From CAWDLX01 sp046728155 (GTDB lineage Bacteria; Actinomycetota; Actinomycetes; Mycobacteriales; Micromonosporaceae): 12,500 nucleotides of DNA. The notes below the pieces were generated by a model. The model had not been told where the DNA came from. It made no database searches and saw only the letters and a list, made by a program, of their open reading frames with translations. The stretch lies in the NCBI GenBank assembly GCA_046728155.1, contig JBKPDY010000097.1:1-12500 (forward strand), in the 5' to 3' direction. A program made the translations under genes and the position numbers. Shown here piece by piece: positions 1 to 6,183 of the stretch; the first letter of the stretch is position 1, and every line of letters starts with the position of its first letter.

Positions 1-1469
1 CGGGCGACGGTGTCGTAGTGGCGCCGGATGCCGAGCATGGTGAGGTACATGACGGCCATCGCCGCGATCGCGATCCATGCCCCGAGCAGGAACTTGGTGA
101 TGAGCACGATGAGAAGCACGGTCCCGGTCAGGCACATGCCGGAGCCGTTGATGGCGCGGGAGCGGTACATCCGCCGCCGGACCGCCGGGTCGCGCTCGGT
201 GCGCAGCAACCGGTTCCAGTGCCGGAGCATCCCCGCCTGCGAGAATGTGAACGACACGAAGACGCCGACGATGTAGAGCTGGATCAGCCGGGTCACCTCG
301 GCATGGAACGACACGATGAGCACGATGGCGAACGTCGCGAGGAACAGGATGCCGTTGGAGAAGGCGAGCCGGTCGCCCCGGGTGTGCAGCTGACGTGGCA
401 GGTACCGGTCCTGGGCCAGGATCGAACCCAGCACCGGGAAGCCGTTGAAGGCCGTGTTGGCCGCGAGGAACAGGATCAGGGCGGTCACTGCGGCGACGAC
501 GTAGAGCAGGAACGAGTCGTTTCCGAAGACGGCGACGCCGAGTTGGGTCGTGACGGTCTTCTGCACGTAGTTCGGCGGCCCGGAGATGATCTGAGACGCC
601 CGCTCCACGAACTTCAGCCCGCTGAGTCGGGAGAGCCAGATGATGCCGATGAACATGGTGACCGCGAGCAGACCGAGCAACAACAGCGTCGTCGCCGCGT
701 TGCGACTCTTCGGTTTGCGGAACGCGGGCACGCCATTGGAGATGGCCTCCACACCGGTGAGCGCCGCGCATCCGGACGAGAACGCCCGCAACAGCAGGAA
801 GAACATCGCAGCCGCGGTGAAGTCGTGCTCCTTGGTCACCTCCAGGCCGGCGCTCGGGGCGACCAGATTCTGGCCGAGGACGAACACCCGGAACAGACCG
901 GTGAGGATCATCCCGATGATGACGATCATGAATCCGTACGTCGGGATGGCGAACCAGGTTCCGGACTCGCGAATGCCCCGTAGGTTCGTCGCGGTGAGAA
1001 CCACCACCGCCGTCACCGCCACGCCGATCTTGTGCTCGGCCACATATGGGACGACCGAACCGAGGTTGGCCACGCCCGACGCGATCGAGACGGCCACGGT
1101 CAGCACGTAGTCGACGAGCAGAGCACTCGCCACGCCCAGGCCGAAACGTGGACCCAGATTGACGCTCGCGACCTCGTAGTCACCGCCGCCCGACGGGTAC
1201 GCGTGCACGTTCTGGCGGTAGCTCGCGACCACGGTGAGCATCACGACGACCACGGCAAGCGCCACCCAGGGCGCGACGGCATACGCCGCCACGCCCGCTA
1301 TGGAAAGGGTCAGCAGGATCTCGTCCGGCGCGTAGGCCACGCTCGAGAGGGCGTCCGACGCGAAGACGGGCAGCGCGATCCGCTTGGGGAGCAACGTGTG
1401 CTGTAGCCGGTCGGAGCGGAAGGGACGGCCGACGAGGAGCCGCTTGAGCACCGAGGTCGGGTTGGCCAC
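1..1469 (-). CDS. APC-superfamily permease of the KimA (K+/H+ importer) type, partial
   Basis: The first 489 residues are visible; the C-terminal part lies beyond the left edge. The chain is a string of hydrophobic helices typical of an APC transporter. It aligns by eye with Bacillus subtilis KimA (YdaO), a high-affinity K+ importer driven by protons. Residues reported as K+/H+ sites in KimA are all present: D39 and Y46 in SDALSSVAY, D120, T124 and S128 in LLVDYVLTVAVSI, and T238 and E241 in ALTGVEAISN. Further shared motifs are SYRQNVHAYPSGGGDYE, AANTAFNGFPVLG and RGDRLAFSNGI. Family members are about 600-660 residues, ending in a cytoplasmic domain not seen here. I chose the GTG at 1469 because it gives the short N-terminus of related actinobacterial proteins (MANPTSVLKRLLVGRP); no strong ribosome site is visible, so the start is uncertain. 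It diverges from the ceoB/ceoC pair, as Rv2690c does in M. tuberculosis. Potassium as substrate is inference; these proteins are often annotated only as amino-acid permeases. Confidence 0.9.
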   Translation of the reverse strand, partial: MANPTSVLKRLLVGRPFRSDRLQHTLLPKRIALPVFASDALSSVAYAPDEILLTLSIAGVAAYAVAPWVALAVVVVMLTVVASYRQNVHAYPSGGGDYEVASVNLGPRFGLGVASALLVDYVLTVAVSIASGVANLGSVVPYVAEHKIGVAVTAVVVLTATNLRGIRESGTWFAIPTYGFMIVIIGMILTGLFRVFVLGQNLVAPSAGLEVTKEHDFTAAAMFFLLLRAFSSGCAALTGVEAISNGVPAFRKPKSRNAATTLLLLGLLAVTMFIGIIWLSRLSGLKFVERASQIISGPPNYVQKTVTTQLGVAVFGNDSFLLYVVAAVTALILFLAANTAFNGFPVLGSILAQDRYLPRQLHTRGDRLAFSNGILFLATFAIVLIVSFHAEVTRLIQLYIVGVFVSFTFSQAGMLRHWNRLLRTERDPAVRRRMYRSRAINGSGMCLTGTVLLIVLITKFLLGAWIAIAAMAVMYLTMLGIRRHYDTVA

Positions 1470-1604
1470 ATTCCGAAGGGTACGGCCCTGGCGCTTGCCA
1501 CGGGCGAAGGGCACGAGCGGGTGGCCGGCCCAGACGGTGTACCGTGCCCGACAGGGATCAGGCCGCCCGGATGAGCGTCGGCCGCCGACCGTCGGAGGGC
1601 ATGC
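1470..1604. promoter_or_regulatory. Divergent intergenic region between permease and ceoB
   Basis: These 135 bp must hold the promoters of both the leftward permease and the rightward ceoB gene, or one of them if the other is read from farther away. TANNNT-type -10 candidates are TACCGT at 1540-1545 on the plus strand; neither it nor anything on the minus strand has a good -35 partner. A clear ribosome site GGAGGG lies at 1594-1599, 5 bases before the ceoB GTG. No convincing riboswitch or terminator hairpin is seen. Confidence 0.4.
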
Positions 1605-2270
1605 GTGCACGTCGTGATCATGGGGTGCGGGCGTGTGGGCTCGACGCTCGCCCACACCCTCGAGTCACGCGGATACACGGTGGCGGTCATCGATCAGAAC
1701 CCGGACGCGTTCCGGCGTCTCGGCGCGGACTTCGGCGGTCTGACCGTCACCGGCATCGGATTCGACCGCGACGTTCTGGTCGAGGCGGGCGTCGAGCGGG
1801 CCGACGCCTTCGCGGCGGTCTCCAGCGGCGACAACTCCAACATCATCTCGGCCAGGCTCGCCCGGGAGACCTTCGGCGTGCGCCGGGTGGTGGCCCGGAT
1901 CTACGACCAGAAGCGCGCCGAGGTGTACGAGCGCCTCGGCATTCCGACGGTGGCCACCGTCCGGTGGACCGCTGACCGGATGGTGCGCCACATCGTGCCG
2001 GACAGTGCCGCCGAGCTCTGGCGGGATCCGACCAGCGTCGTCTCGCTCATCGAGGTGCCGGTCCACCCGGACTGGCTCTCCCAGCCGCTGCACGCGCTGG
2101 AGGAGGCGTGCGGCACGCGGGTCGCCTACATCATGCGGTTCGGACTGGGCATGCTTCCCACGCCGTCGACCGTGCTTCAGGAGGGCGACCAGGTGTTCAT
2201 GCTCGTCACCGACGACATGGTCGAACGGGTGACCGCGGCCACCGGCGGCCCGCGGCCGTCGGCACAGTAA
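1605..2270 (+). CDS. ceoB: TrkA-family potassium uptake regulator CeoB (RCK_N + RCK_C)
   Basis: A 221-residue cytoplasmic protein of TrkA/RCK architecture. The N-terminal Rossmann domain (about 1-125) starts MHVVIMGCGRVG, with the dinucleotide motif G7-x-G9-x-x-G12 and an acidic D30 at the end of strand 2, which favours NAD(H). A TrkA_C/RCK_C domain follows (about 140-215, with LQEGDQVFMLV near its end). Stretches such as AVSSGDNSNIISARLARETFGV closely resemble M. tuberculosis CeoB (Rv2691) from memory. Such proteins gate cation channels or transporters in response to nucleotides, and RCK_C domains in other K+ systems bind c-di-AMP. The GTG start is fixed by GGAGGG 5 bases upstream. It lies 50 bp before ceoC on the same strand, so the two are probably co-transcribed and may form a hetero-oligomer. 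No TrkH/KtrB channel gene is in view; the nearest transporter is the divergent KimA-like permease. Confidence 0.93.
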   Translation: MHVVIMGCGRVGSTLAHTLESRGYTVAVIDQNPDAFRRLGADFGGLTVTGIGFDRDVLVEAGVERADAFAAVSSGDNSNIISARLARETFGVRRVVARIYDQKRAEVYERLGIPTVATVRWTADRMVRHIVPDSAAELWRDPTSVVSLIEVPVHPDWLSQPLHALEEACGTRVAYIMRFGLGMLPTPSTVLQEGDQVFMLVTDDMVERVTAATGGPRPSAQ

Positions 2271-2283
2271 GGAGCCCTCGGGA

Positions 2284-2297
2284 TGCGTGACGACGCA
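2284..2297 (+). other. Small hairpin between ceoB and ceoC
   Basis: TGCGT and ACGCA form a perfect 5-bp stem around a GACG loop in the 50-bp gap. It has no U-tract and is short, so it is more likely a processing or stability element, or chance, than a terminator. Confidence 0.25.
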
Positions 2298-2320
2298 CAC
2301 ATCTGCGCGGAGGAGCCACG

Positions 2321-2995
2321 ATGAGGGTCGCCATCGGGGGCGCCGGCAACGTCGGCCGGTCGATCGCCCAGGAGCTGATCGAGAACGGACACACCGTGCT
2401 CCTGATCGAACGGCAGCCGTCGGCGCTACGCCCGGAGCGGGTGCCCGCCGCGGAGTGGATCCTGGCTGACTGCTGTGAGTTGGCGAGCCTGCAGGAAGCG
2501 GATCTGGCCCGCTGCGACGTGGTCGTGGCGGCCACCGGCGACGACAAGGTGAACCTCGTGCTCTCGTTGCTGGCGAAAACCGAGTTCGCCGTCCCGCGGG
2601 TGGTGGCCCGGGTCAACCGGGCCGAGAACGAGTGGCTCTTCACCGAACAGTGGGGCGTCGACGTGTCGGTGAGCAAGCCGCGCCTCATGGCAGCGCTGGT
2701 CGAGGAGGCGGTGAGCGTCGGCGACCTGGTCCGGCTGATGACGTTTCATCAGTCGCAGGCGAATCTCGTGGAGATCACTCTGCCGGAGACGGCGCCGTAC
2801 GTCGGCCACGCGGTACGCGATGTGCCGCTGCCCAGAGACGCGGCGCTGGTGGCCATTCTGCGCGGCAAGCGGGTTGTCGCTCCCAGCCTCGACGACTCGC
2901 TCGAGCCCGGTGACGAGCTCGTCTTCATCTGCACCACCGAGGTCGAGGACGAGGTGCGCCAGGTGGTCCTCGGGCACCGCGCCGGTTCGAGCTGA
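2321..2995 (+). CDS. ceoC: TrkA-family potassium uptake regulator CeoC (RCK_N + RCK_C)
   Basis: A 224-residue paralogue of CeoB. Its Rossmann domain opens with MRVAIGGAGNVG, giving G7-x-G9-x-x-G12, but the acidic residue ending strand 2 is E30 rather than aspartate, so nucleotide preference may differ from CeoB. The middle has ATGDDKVNLVLSLLAK and VPRVVARVNRAENEWLF, typical of TrkA_N. The RCK_C domain occupies about 140-217 (LVEITLPETAPYVG ... LEPGDELVFICT). The ATG start has GGAGGAG at 2309-2315, 5 bases upstream. CeoB and CeoC together probably assemble the regulatory ring of a K+ transport system, as proposed for Rv2691/Rv2692 of M. tuberculosis. It ends 8 bp from the stop of the convergent DUF3159 gene. 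Confidence 0.93.
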   Translation: MRVAIGGAGNVGRSIAQELIENGHTVLLIERQPSALRPERVPAAEWILADCCELASLQEADLARCDVVVAATGDDKVNLVLSLLAKTEFAVPRVVARVNRAENEWLFTEQWGVDVSVSKPRLMAALVEEAVSVGDLVRLMTFHQSQANLVEITLPETAPYVGHAVRDVPLPRDAALVAILRGKRVVAPSLDDSLEPGDELVFICTTEVEDEVRQVVLGHRAGSS

Positions 2996-3014
2996 ACCGC
3001 CGGTCAGACGGCGG
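2983..3014. terminator. Overlapping hairpins at the ceoC / DUF3159 convergent junction
   Basis: Two perfect 6-bp stems overlap and exclude each other: CGGTTC (2983-2988) with GAACCG (2994-2999), and CCGCCG (2997-3002) with CGGCGG (3009-3014). They cover both stop codons. Neither is followed by a T-run, so termination is inferred only from position. Confidence 0.35.
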
Positions 3015-3699
3015 GGGCGCTCTGGCGGGCCAGAGCCGGCAGATGCCTGCGGACGGCCCAGACCGTGAGCGCCAACAGCAACGCGTACGGCGGGAAGCCG
3101 AGCGCGATCCGCATGACCCCGAGGATGCTGGCCTTCTGATCGTCGGTCAGCCACGGGGCGAAGTAGACCCAGAAGTTCACCACGACCTTGATGAGGTATG
3201 TCGCGGCCCACAGTACGGTCAGCCAGCCGAAGGTCCGGCGCAGCGGCGGGAGTTCGCGCCAGCGCGGCGAGCCCCTGTCGGCGACGACGGCCCAGAGCCA
3301 CCCGACCAACGGACGCTGGAAGACCACTGAGGCGAGCATCGCCATCCCGTAGCCAAGACTGACCAGGATGCCGGGCAGGTAGAAATCCTTGGCGCTGCCC
3401 GTCTTCCATGCGATGACCGCGCCGATACCGATGCCGACCATGCCGTTCATCGCATGCCGTACGGACTGCCGCCGGCCGAGCCGGTACCCGGTTGTTCCGA
3501 GGGTCGTGACGACGGCAACGACGAGCGCGGGCTTCAGACCCCAGACGATGTTGACGAGGACAAAGGCGACGACGGGGACGCTCGCCTCCAGCATCCCGCG
3601 AACCCCACCGACCTGGTGCGCCACCTGCTCCGAGAAGGTGGGAATTGCCTCGCCCTCCGGCTCGGACAGTCGCGTAAGTGGCGTTCGGCCGGCAGTCAC
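3004..3699 (-). CDS. DUF3159 family integral membrane protein
   Basis: A 231-residue protein with about six hydrophobic segments, near 40-55, 57-71, 85-98, 107-127, 158-180 and 191-216. It begins with a polar N-terminus containing IPTFSEQVAHQVGGVRGMLEASVPVVAFVLVN, the typical opening of the actinobacterial DUF3159 family (Rv2693c in M. tuberculosis, from memory). The function is unknown; a resemblance to intracellular septation protein A-type membrane proteins is sometimes noted for such layouts but I cannot confirm it. The GTG start is supported by GAGGGG six bases upstream. It is the last gene of the dut operon and starts 16 bp after the OB-fold gene's stop, so it is probably co-expressed with it. 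Identification of the family is good; role unknown. Confidence 0.88.
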   Translation of the reverse strand: MTAGRTPLTRLSEPEGEAIPTFSEQVAHQVGGVRGMLEASVPVVAFVLVNIVWGLKPALVVAVVTTLGTTGYRLGRRQSVRHAMNGMVGIGIGAVIAWKTGSAKDFYLPGILVSLGYGMAMLASVVFQRPLVGWLWAVVADRGSPRWRELPPLRRTFGWLTVLWAATYLIKVVVNFWVYFAPWLTDDQKASILGVMRIALGFPPYALLLALTVWAVRRHLPALARQSAPAV

Positions 3700-3715
3700 A
3701 GATGTCCCCTCGGTT

Positions 3716-4138
3716 CTACTGGGTATGCGGATCGAGCTCGTAGTACGGGTTGTATATGACCTTGCGATCGTCCCGGATCGCCACCCGGCCGCGCGCCGTG
3801 AGTGTGCGTCCCGGCTCGATTCCGGCGATGTGGCGACGGCCGAGAAAGATGAGTGTCACCACGTCACTGCCGTCGTACAGGTCAGCCTCCAGCGTCGGCA
3901 GGTTGGTTCGCGGCGTAAACACCACTGTACGCAACCGGCCGGTCACACTCACCAGGTCACCCCGCTTGACCGCCCCGCACGGCGTGCACCCGGCCGCCTG
4001 GGTCCCTGCGCGCAGCTCCTCGGCGTCCAGCTCCTCTTCGGATGCGGTCAGCTTGCGCAGCATCGCCTTCAGGCCCGATTCGCGCTCTGTCGCGCGCTTC
4101 TCCTTCTCTACCATCACGTTGTCTTTCCGAGCCATCAT
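3716..4138 (-). CDS. OB-fold nucleic-acid-binding domain protein
   Basis: A 140-residue protein. Residues 1-45 are charged and probably helical (EKEKRATERESGLKAMLRKL). A C51-x-x-C54 pair follows. An OB-fold-like beta-rich domain spans about 58-137 (GDLVSVTGRLRTVVF ... RTLTARGRVAIRDDRKVIYNPYYEL); the pattern of 'G-x-L ... G-R-V ... I-Y-N-P-Y-Y' is that of actinobacterial OB-fold proteins next to dut (Rv2694c-like, from memory). Single-stranded DNA or RNA binding is inferred from the fold only. The ATG at 4138 overlaps the DUF3710 stop by four bases (ATGA), suggesting translational coupling; it has no good ribosome site of its own. A second start, ATG at 4114 with GGAAAG upstream, would give 132 residues and cannot be excluded. 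Confidence 0.85.
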   Translation of the reverse strand: MMARKDNVMVEKEKRATERESGLKAMLRKLTASEEELDAEELRAGTQAAGCTPCGAVKRGDLVSVTGRLRTVVFTPRTNLPTLEADLYDGSDVVTLIFLGRRHIAGIEPGRTLTARGRVAIRDDRKVIYNPYYELDPHTQ

Positions 4139-4965
4139 GGCCGCCGACCGGTTGCCCGGCCCGCCGCCGTTCGCCGGGCGCTGTTCCTCGCGCCATCCGC
4201 CTCCCGTCGCCGGGAGGCCTCGGCGCGATCGGCGACCGAGCTATGGGCCGCGGCCTCGTCGGCCGGGGCCGAGGGGGGCTGAGCGGCCTGGGCCGCGGCG
4301 AGCTGGGCGGCGGCTTGAGGCGGCAGCCGAAGTGGCAACGGCTCGCTCACCGGGCGGGCATCGGTGCCGCGGTCCACCACGAGTCCGCGCAGCACATCCC
4401 GCAGCAATCCGGCCTTGGTCGGGTCGGCCGCAGCCGCTCCGATGTAGACCGCGTGGACGAACCAGCGCGGACCGTCCACGCCGACATGGCGTACATCCAC
4501 AGTGGATGAACCGTCGCGCAGCCTCGCCTTGAGCTCCGGCCCGTAGTCGCCGACCGTGTCCTCCTGCCGGGCACCGGCCTGGGCCATCGAGGTTCGAAGC
4601 GTCCCTCGGACCTCGTCCCAGATGCCCTCGGTCCGCGGCGCGGCGAAGACTCCGAGCTGGAGCTTGCTGTCGTTGTTGACCAGCAGGACCTGCTGGATCT
4701 CACCATCAGGAGCGGCCTGCATCTGGATCTCCACACCGGCGATCGCCGGGATCCGCAGAGCGCCGAGGTCGAGCCGCTCCCGCCCGTCGTCCGGCGCCTC
4801 AGCGACGTCGTACGGGCCGAAATCCGGCCCGGCCGGCGTCTCGTCCTCGGGCTCGGCGTCGAGGTCGTCGACGATCCGCGGTTCGGAGTTCCCGCCCCGT
4901 CCGCGTCGAGCCTGACCGCCTGAGCCGCGCCGGCCCGCGCTCCCGCGACTACGCGAGAAGATCAC
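4135..4965 (-). CDS. DUF3710 domain-containing protein
   Basis: A 276-residue soluble protein. Residues 1-30 are basic and Arg/Gly/Ser-rich, followed by an acidic patch (VDDLDAEPEDE). The DUF3710 core occupies about 50-215 and contains GPYDVAEAPDDGRERLDLGALRIP, LQLGVFAAPRTEGIWDEVR and WFVHAVYIG. The last 60 residues are Ala/Arg-rich and low in complexity. The family is common in Actinobacteria and sits beside dut (Rv2696c in M. tuberculosis, from memory); its biochemical role is unknown. The GTG start overlaps the dut stop by GTGA, and a strong ribosome site lies inside the last dut codons. The C-terminal tail overlaps the OB-fold gene start. No membrane segment or signal peptide is visible. 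Confidence 0.9.
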   Translation of the reverse strand: MIFSRSRGSAGRRGSGGQARRGRGGNSEPRIVDDLDAEPEDETPAGPDFGPYDVAEAPDDGRERLDLGALRIPAIAGVEIQMQAAPDGEIQQVLLVNNDSKLQLGVFAAPRTEGIWDEVRGTLRTSMAQAGARQEDTVGDYGPELKARLRDGSSTVDVRHVGVDGPRWFVHAVYIGAAAADPTKAGLLRDVLRGLVVDRGTDARPVSEPLPLRLPPQAAAQLAAAQAAQPPSAPADEAAAHSSVADRAEASRRREADGARNSARRTAAGRATGRRP

Positions 4966-5480
4966 TGCAACCCCTCCTCTGCCGCAACGCCCACCGCGAC
5001 CTGGTCGACCCCCCTATCGGCGATGGAGGCGTGACCGCCGGTGGATCCATGCCCACCGATGCCGCGCGAGCTGTCCGGCAGCTCATCGACACACTCAAAG
5101 TCTGCCCGCTCGACCCGTTGAACGACAAGCTGCGCGATCCGGTCACCGCGCGCGATCGTCGCCGTCACAACGGGGTCGTGGTTGACCAGGTTCACCTGGA
5201 TCTCCCCGCGGTATCCCGAGTCGACGGTGCCCGGCGCGTTGAGCACCGTGACGCCCAGCCGGTTAGCCAGCCCCGAGCGTGGATGGACCAGCCCGACATA
5301 GCCTTCGGGTAGCGCGACCGCCACCCCGGTACGGACCAGGGCGCGCTGTCCCGGCGCCAACGTGACGTCCACGGCGGCGTACAGATCCGCACCCGCGTCG
5401 CCGGCATGGGCGTACGCCGGTATGGGCAGCCCGGGGTCGATGCGTTGGACCGCCACCCGTACCCGCTCAATCTCGATCAC
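4962..5480 (-). CDS. dut: Deoxyuridine 5'-triphosphate nucleotidohydrolase (dUTPase)
   Basis: Hydrolyses dUTP to dUMP and pyrophosphate, keeping uracil out of DNA and feeding dTMP synthesis. All five motifs of the homotrimeric family are present: motif 1 DAGADLY (28-34), motif 2 PRSGLA (67-72), motif 3 APGTVDSGYRGEI (82-94) with catalytic D87 and the uracil-side Y90, motif 4 RGDRIAQLV (111-119), and the glycine-rich, mobile motif 5 RGIGGHGSTGG (139-149). At 172 residues it has about 20 more C-terminal residues than the M. tuberculosis enzyme. I chose the GTG at 5480 (GGAGG nine bases upstream), because translation then begins just before the family's first strand. The frame stays open far upstream, and a second GTG at 5558 has an identical ribosome site (see the repeat), so a 26-residue longer form is possible. 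First gene of a four-gene leftward operon. Confidence 0.96.
   Translation of the reverse strand: MIEIERVRVAVQRIDPGLPIPAYAHAGDAGADLYAAVDVTLAPGQRALVRTGVAVALPEGYVGLVHPRSGLANRLGVTVLNAPGTVDSGYRGEIQVNLVNHDPVVTATIARGDRIAQLVVQRVERADFECVDELPDSSRGIGGHGSTGGHASIADRGVDQVAVGVAAEEGLQ
4971..4979 (-). promoter_or_regulatory. Ribosome site of the DUF3710 gene inside dut codons
   Basis: GAGGAGGGG on the minus strand ends five bases before the GTG at 4965. It is read as Glu-Glu-Gly in the dut C-terminus, and supports the GTGA-overlap start and coupled translation. Confidence 0.75.
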
Positions 5481-5580
5481 GCCTGCTCGCCTCCGCGCTC
5501 GCTTCGCTCCTCGGGACTCGCGGCCCTGCGATGCTCCACTCGCTGTCGGCTCGCCCACGCCTGCTCGCCTCCGCGCTCGC
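5478..5580. repeat. 25-bp perfect direct repeat duplicating the dut start region
   Basis: Bases 5478-5502 and 5556-5580 are identical over 25 bp, with a 78-bp period (26 codons, so the frame is kept). On the minus strand each copy holds a GGAGG ribosome site and a GTG; the 5478 copy supplies the start chosen for dut. The sequence between them is of the GAGCGAAGCGAGC type, which I recall as recurrent in Micromonosporaceae intergenic DNA (unchecked). No third copy is seen in the window. Confidence 0.85.
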
Positions 5581-5673
5581 CCACAGCACTGCCTCCCATC
5601 CGGTCCCCCATCATCTCTCGGCCGGGCGTTGTCGGCGTGACATCCCACTCGCCCCGCGCGTCCGCGGCGGACG

Positions 5674-5679
5674 TACCCT
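5674..5679 (+). promoter_or_regulatory. -10 element for a probable leaderless DUF3093 transcript
   Basis: TACCCT fits the actinobacterial TANNNT -10 pattern and ends six bases before the GTG at 5686, so the predicted transcription start would coincide with the start codon. No ribosome site precedes that GTG, which fits leaderless translation. No good -35 is visible. Confidence 0.5.
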
Positions 5680-5685
5680 GCGTAA

Positions 5686-6183
5686 GTGACCGACCTCTCG
5701 CCCGAGTTCCGTGAGCGGTTGGGCGTCCCGTGGTGGACGTGGCCGACGTGCGTACTGGTGGGCTTGTTCGTCGCGGTCGAGCTGACCATGGGCGCGCCGA
5801 CACTTAGGGTGCCGCCGGTCTACGCGGGTGCCGTCGCTCTTGTCCTGGCGGGGCTCTACGCGGTCGGACGGATCCGGGTCAGCGTCCGACGGGGCGAGCT
5901 CATGATCGACGACGCCCACCTACCGGTCATGGCGATCGGCTCGGTGACCGTGGTCGACGGTGAGGCGCGCCGCCGGCTGTTGGGACTGGACGCCGAGCCG
6001 CTCGCCTTCGTCATCCAGCGACCGTGGATCTCCGGCGGGGTACGGATCGACCTGGCCGACCCGGACGACCCCACGCCGTACTGGTTCGTCAGCTCCCGCC
6101 GCCCGGCCGAGCTCGCGGCGGCGCTCCTCGCGGCCCGGAATACGGCCGTGGGCACGCCTCACGTCAGGGACGCGAGCGGCTGA
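5686..6183 (+). CDS. DUF3093 family membrane protein
   Basis: A 165-residue protein. Two close hydrophobic segments (about 18-36 and 44-62) follow a short N-terminus containing ERLGVPWWTWP, and a soluble domain (about 65-150) follows, with RGELMIDDAHLPVMAIG and PYWFVSSRRPAELAAAL. This layout is that of DUF3093, found beside dut in Actinobacteria (Rv2698, from memory). Function unknown; the soluble part probably faces the cytoplasm after a two-helix hairpin. The GTG start lacks a ribosome site, and a -10 element lies directly upstream. It diverges from dut, and its last 20 bases overlap the 3' end of the convergent unknown gene. Confidence 0.88.
   Translation: MTDLSPEFRERLGVPWWTWPTCVLVGLFVAVELTMGAPTLRVPPVYAGAVALVLAGLYAVGRIRVSVRRGELMIDDAHLPVMAIGSVTVVDGEARRRLLGLDAEPLAFVIQRPWISGGVRIDLADPDDPTPYWFVSSRRPAELAAALLAARNTAVGTPHVRDASG

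Noticed and set aside
18..983. Long plus-strand open frame with a charged, low-complexity product
   Set aside because: It is antisense to the KimA-like permease, whose frame gives clear transporter motifs; the plus-strand product has no domain-like pattern.
1470..1604. c-di-AMP (ydaO-type) riboswitch upstream of the K+ permease or ceoB
   Set aside because: The gap is only 135 bp and I see none of the conserved GC-rich helices and A-rich joints of that class.
2426..3409. 327-codon minus-strand frame across ceoC and DUF3159
   Set aside because: It is antisense to ceoC and out of frame with the DUF3159 gene; both real genes have good starts and family motifs.
4962..5789. Long form of dut with about 100 extra N-terminal residues
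   Set aside because: The extension is Arg/Gly-rich, runs through the direct repeat and antisense to DUF3093, and does not resemble dUTPase; only the GTG at 5558 remains a minor alternative.
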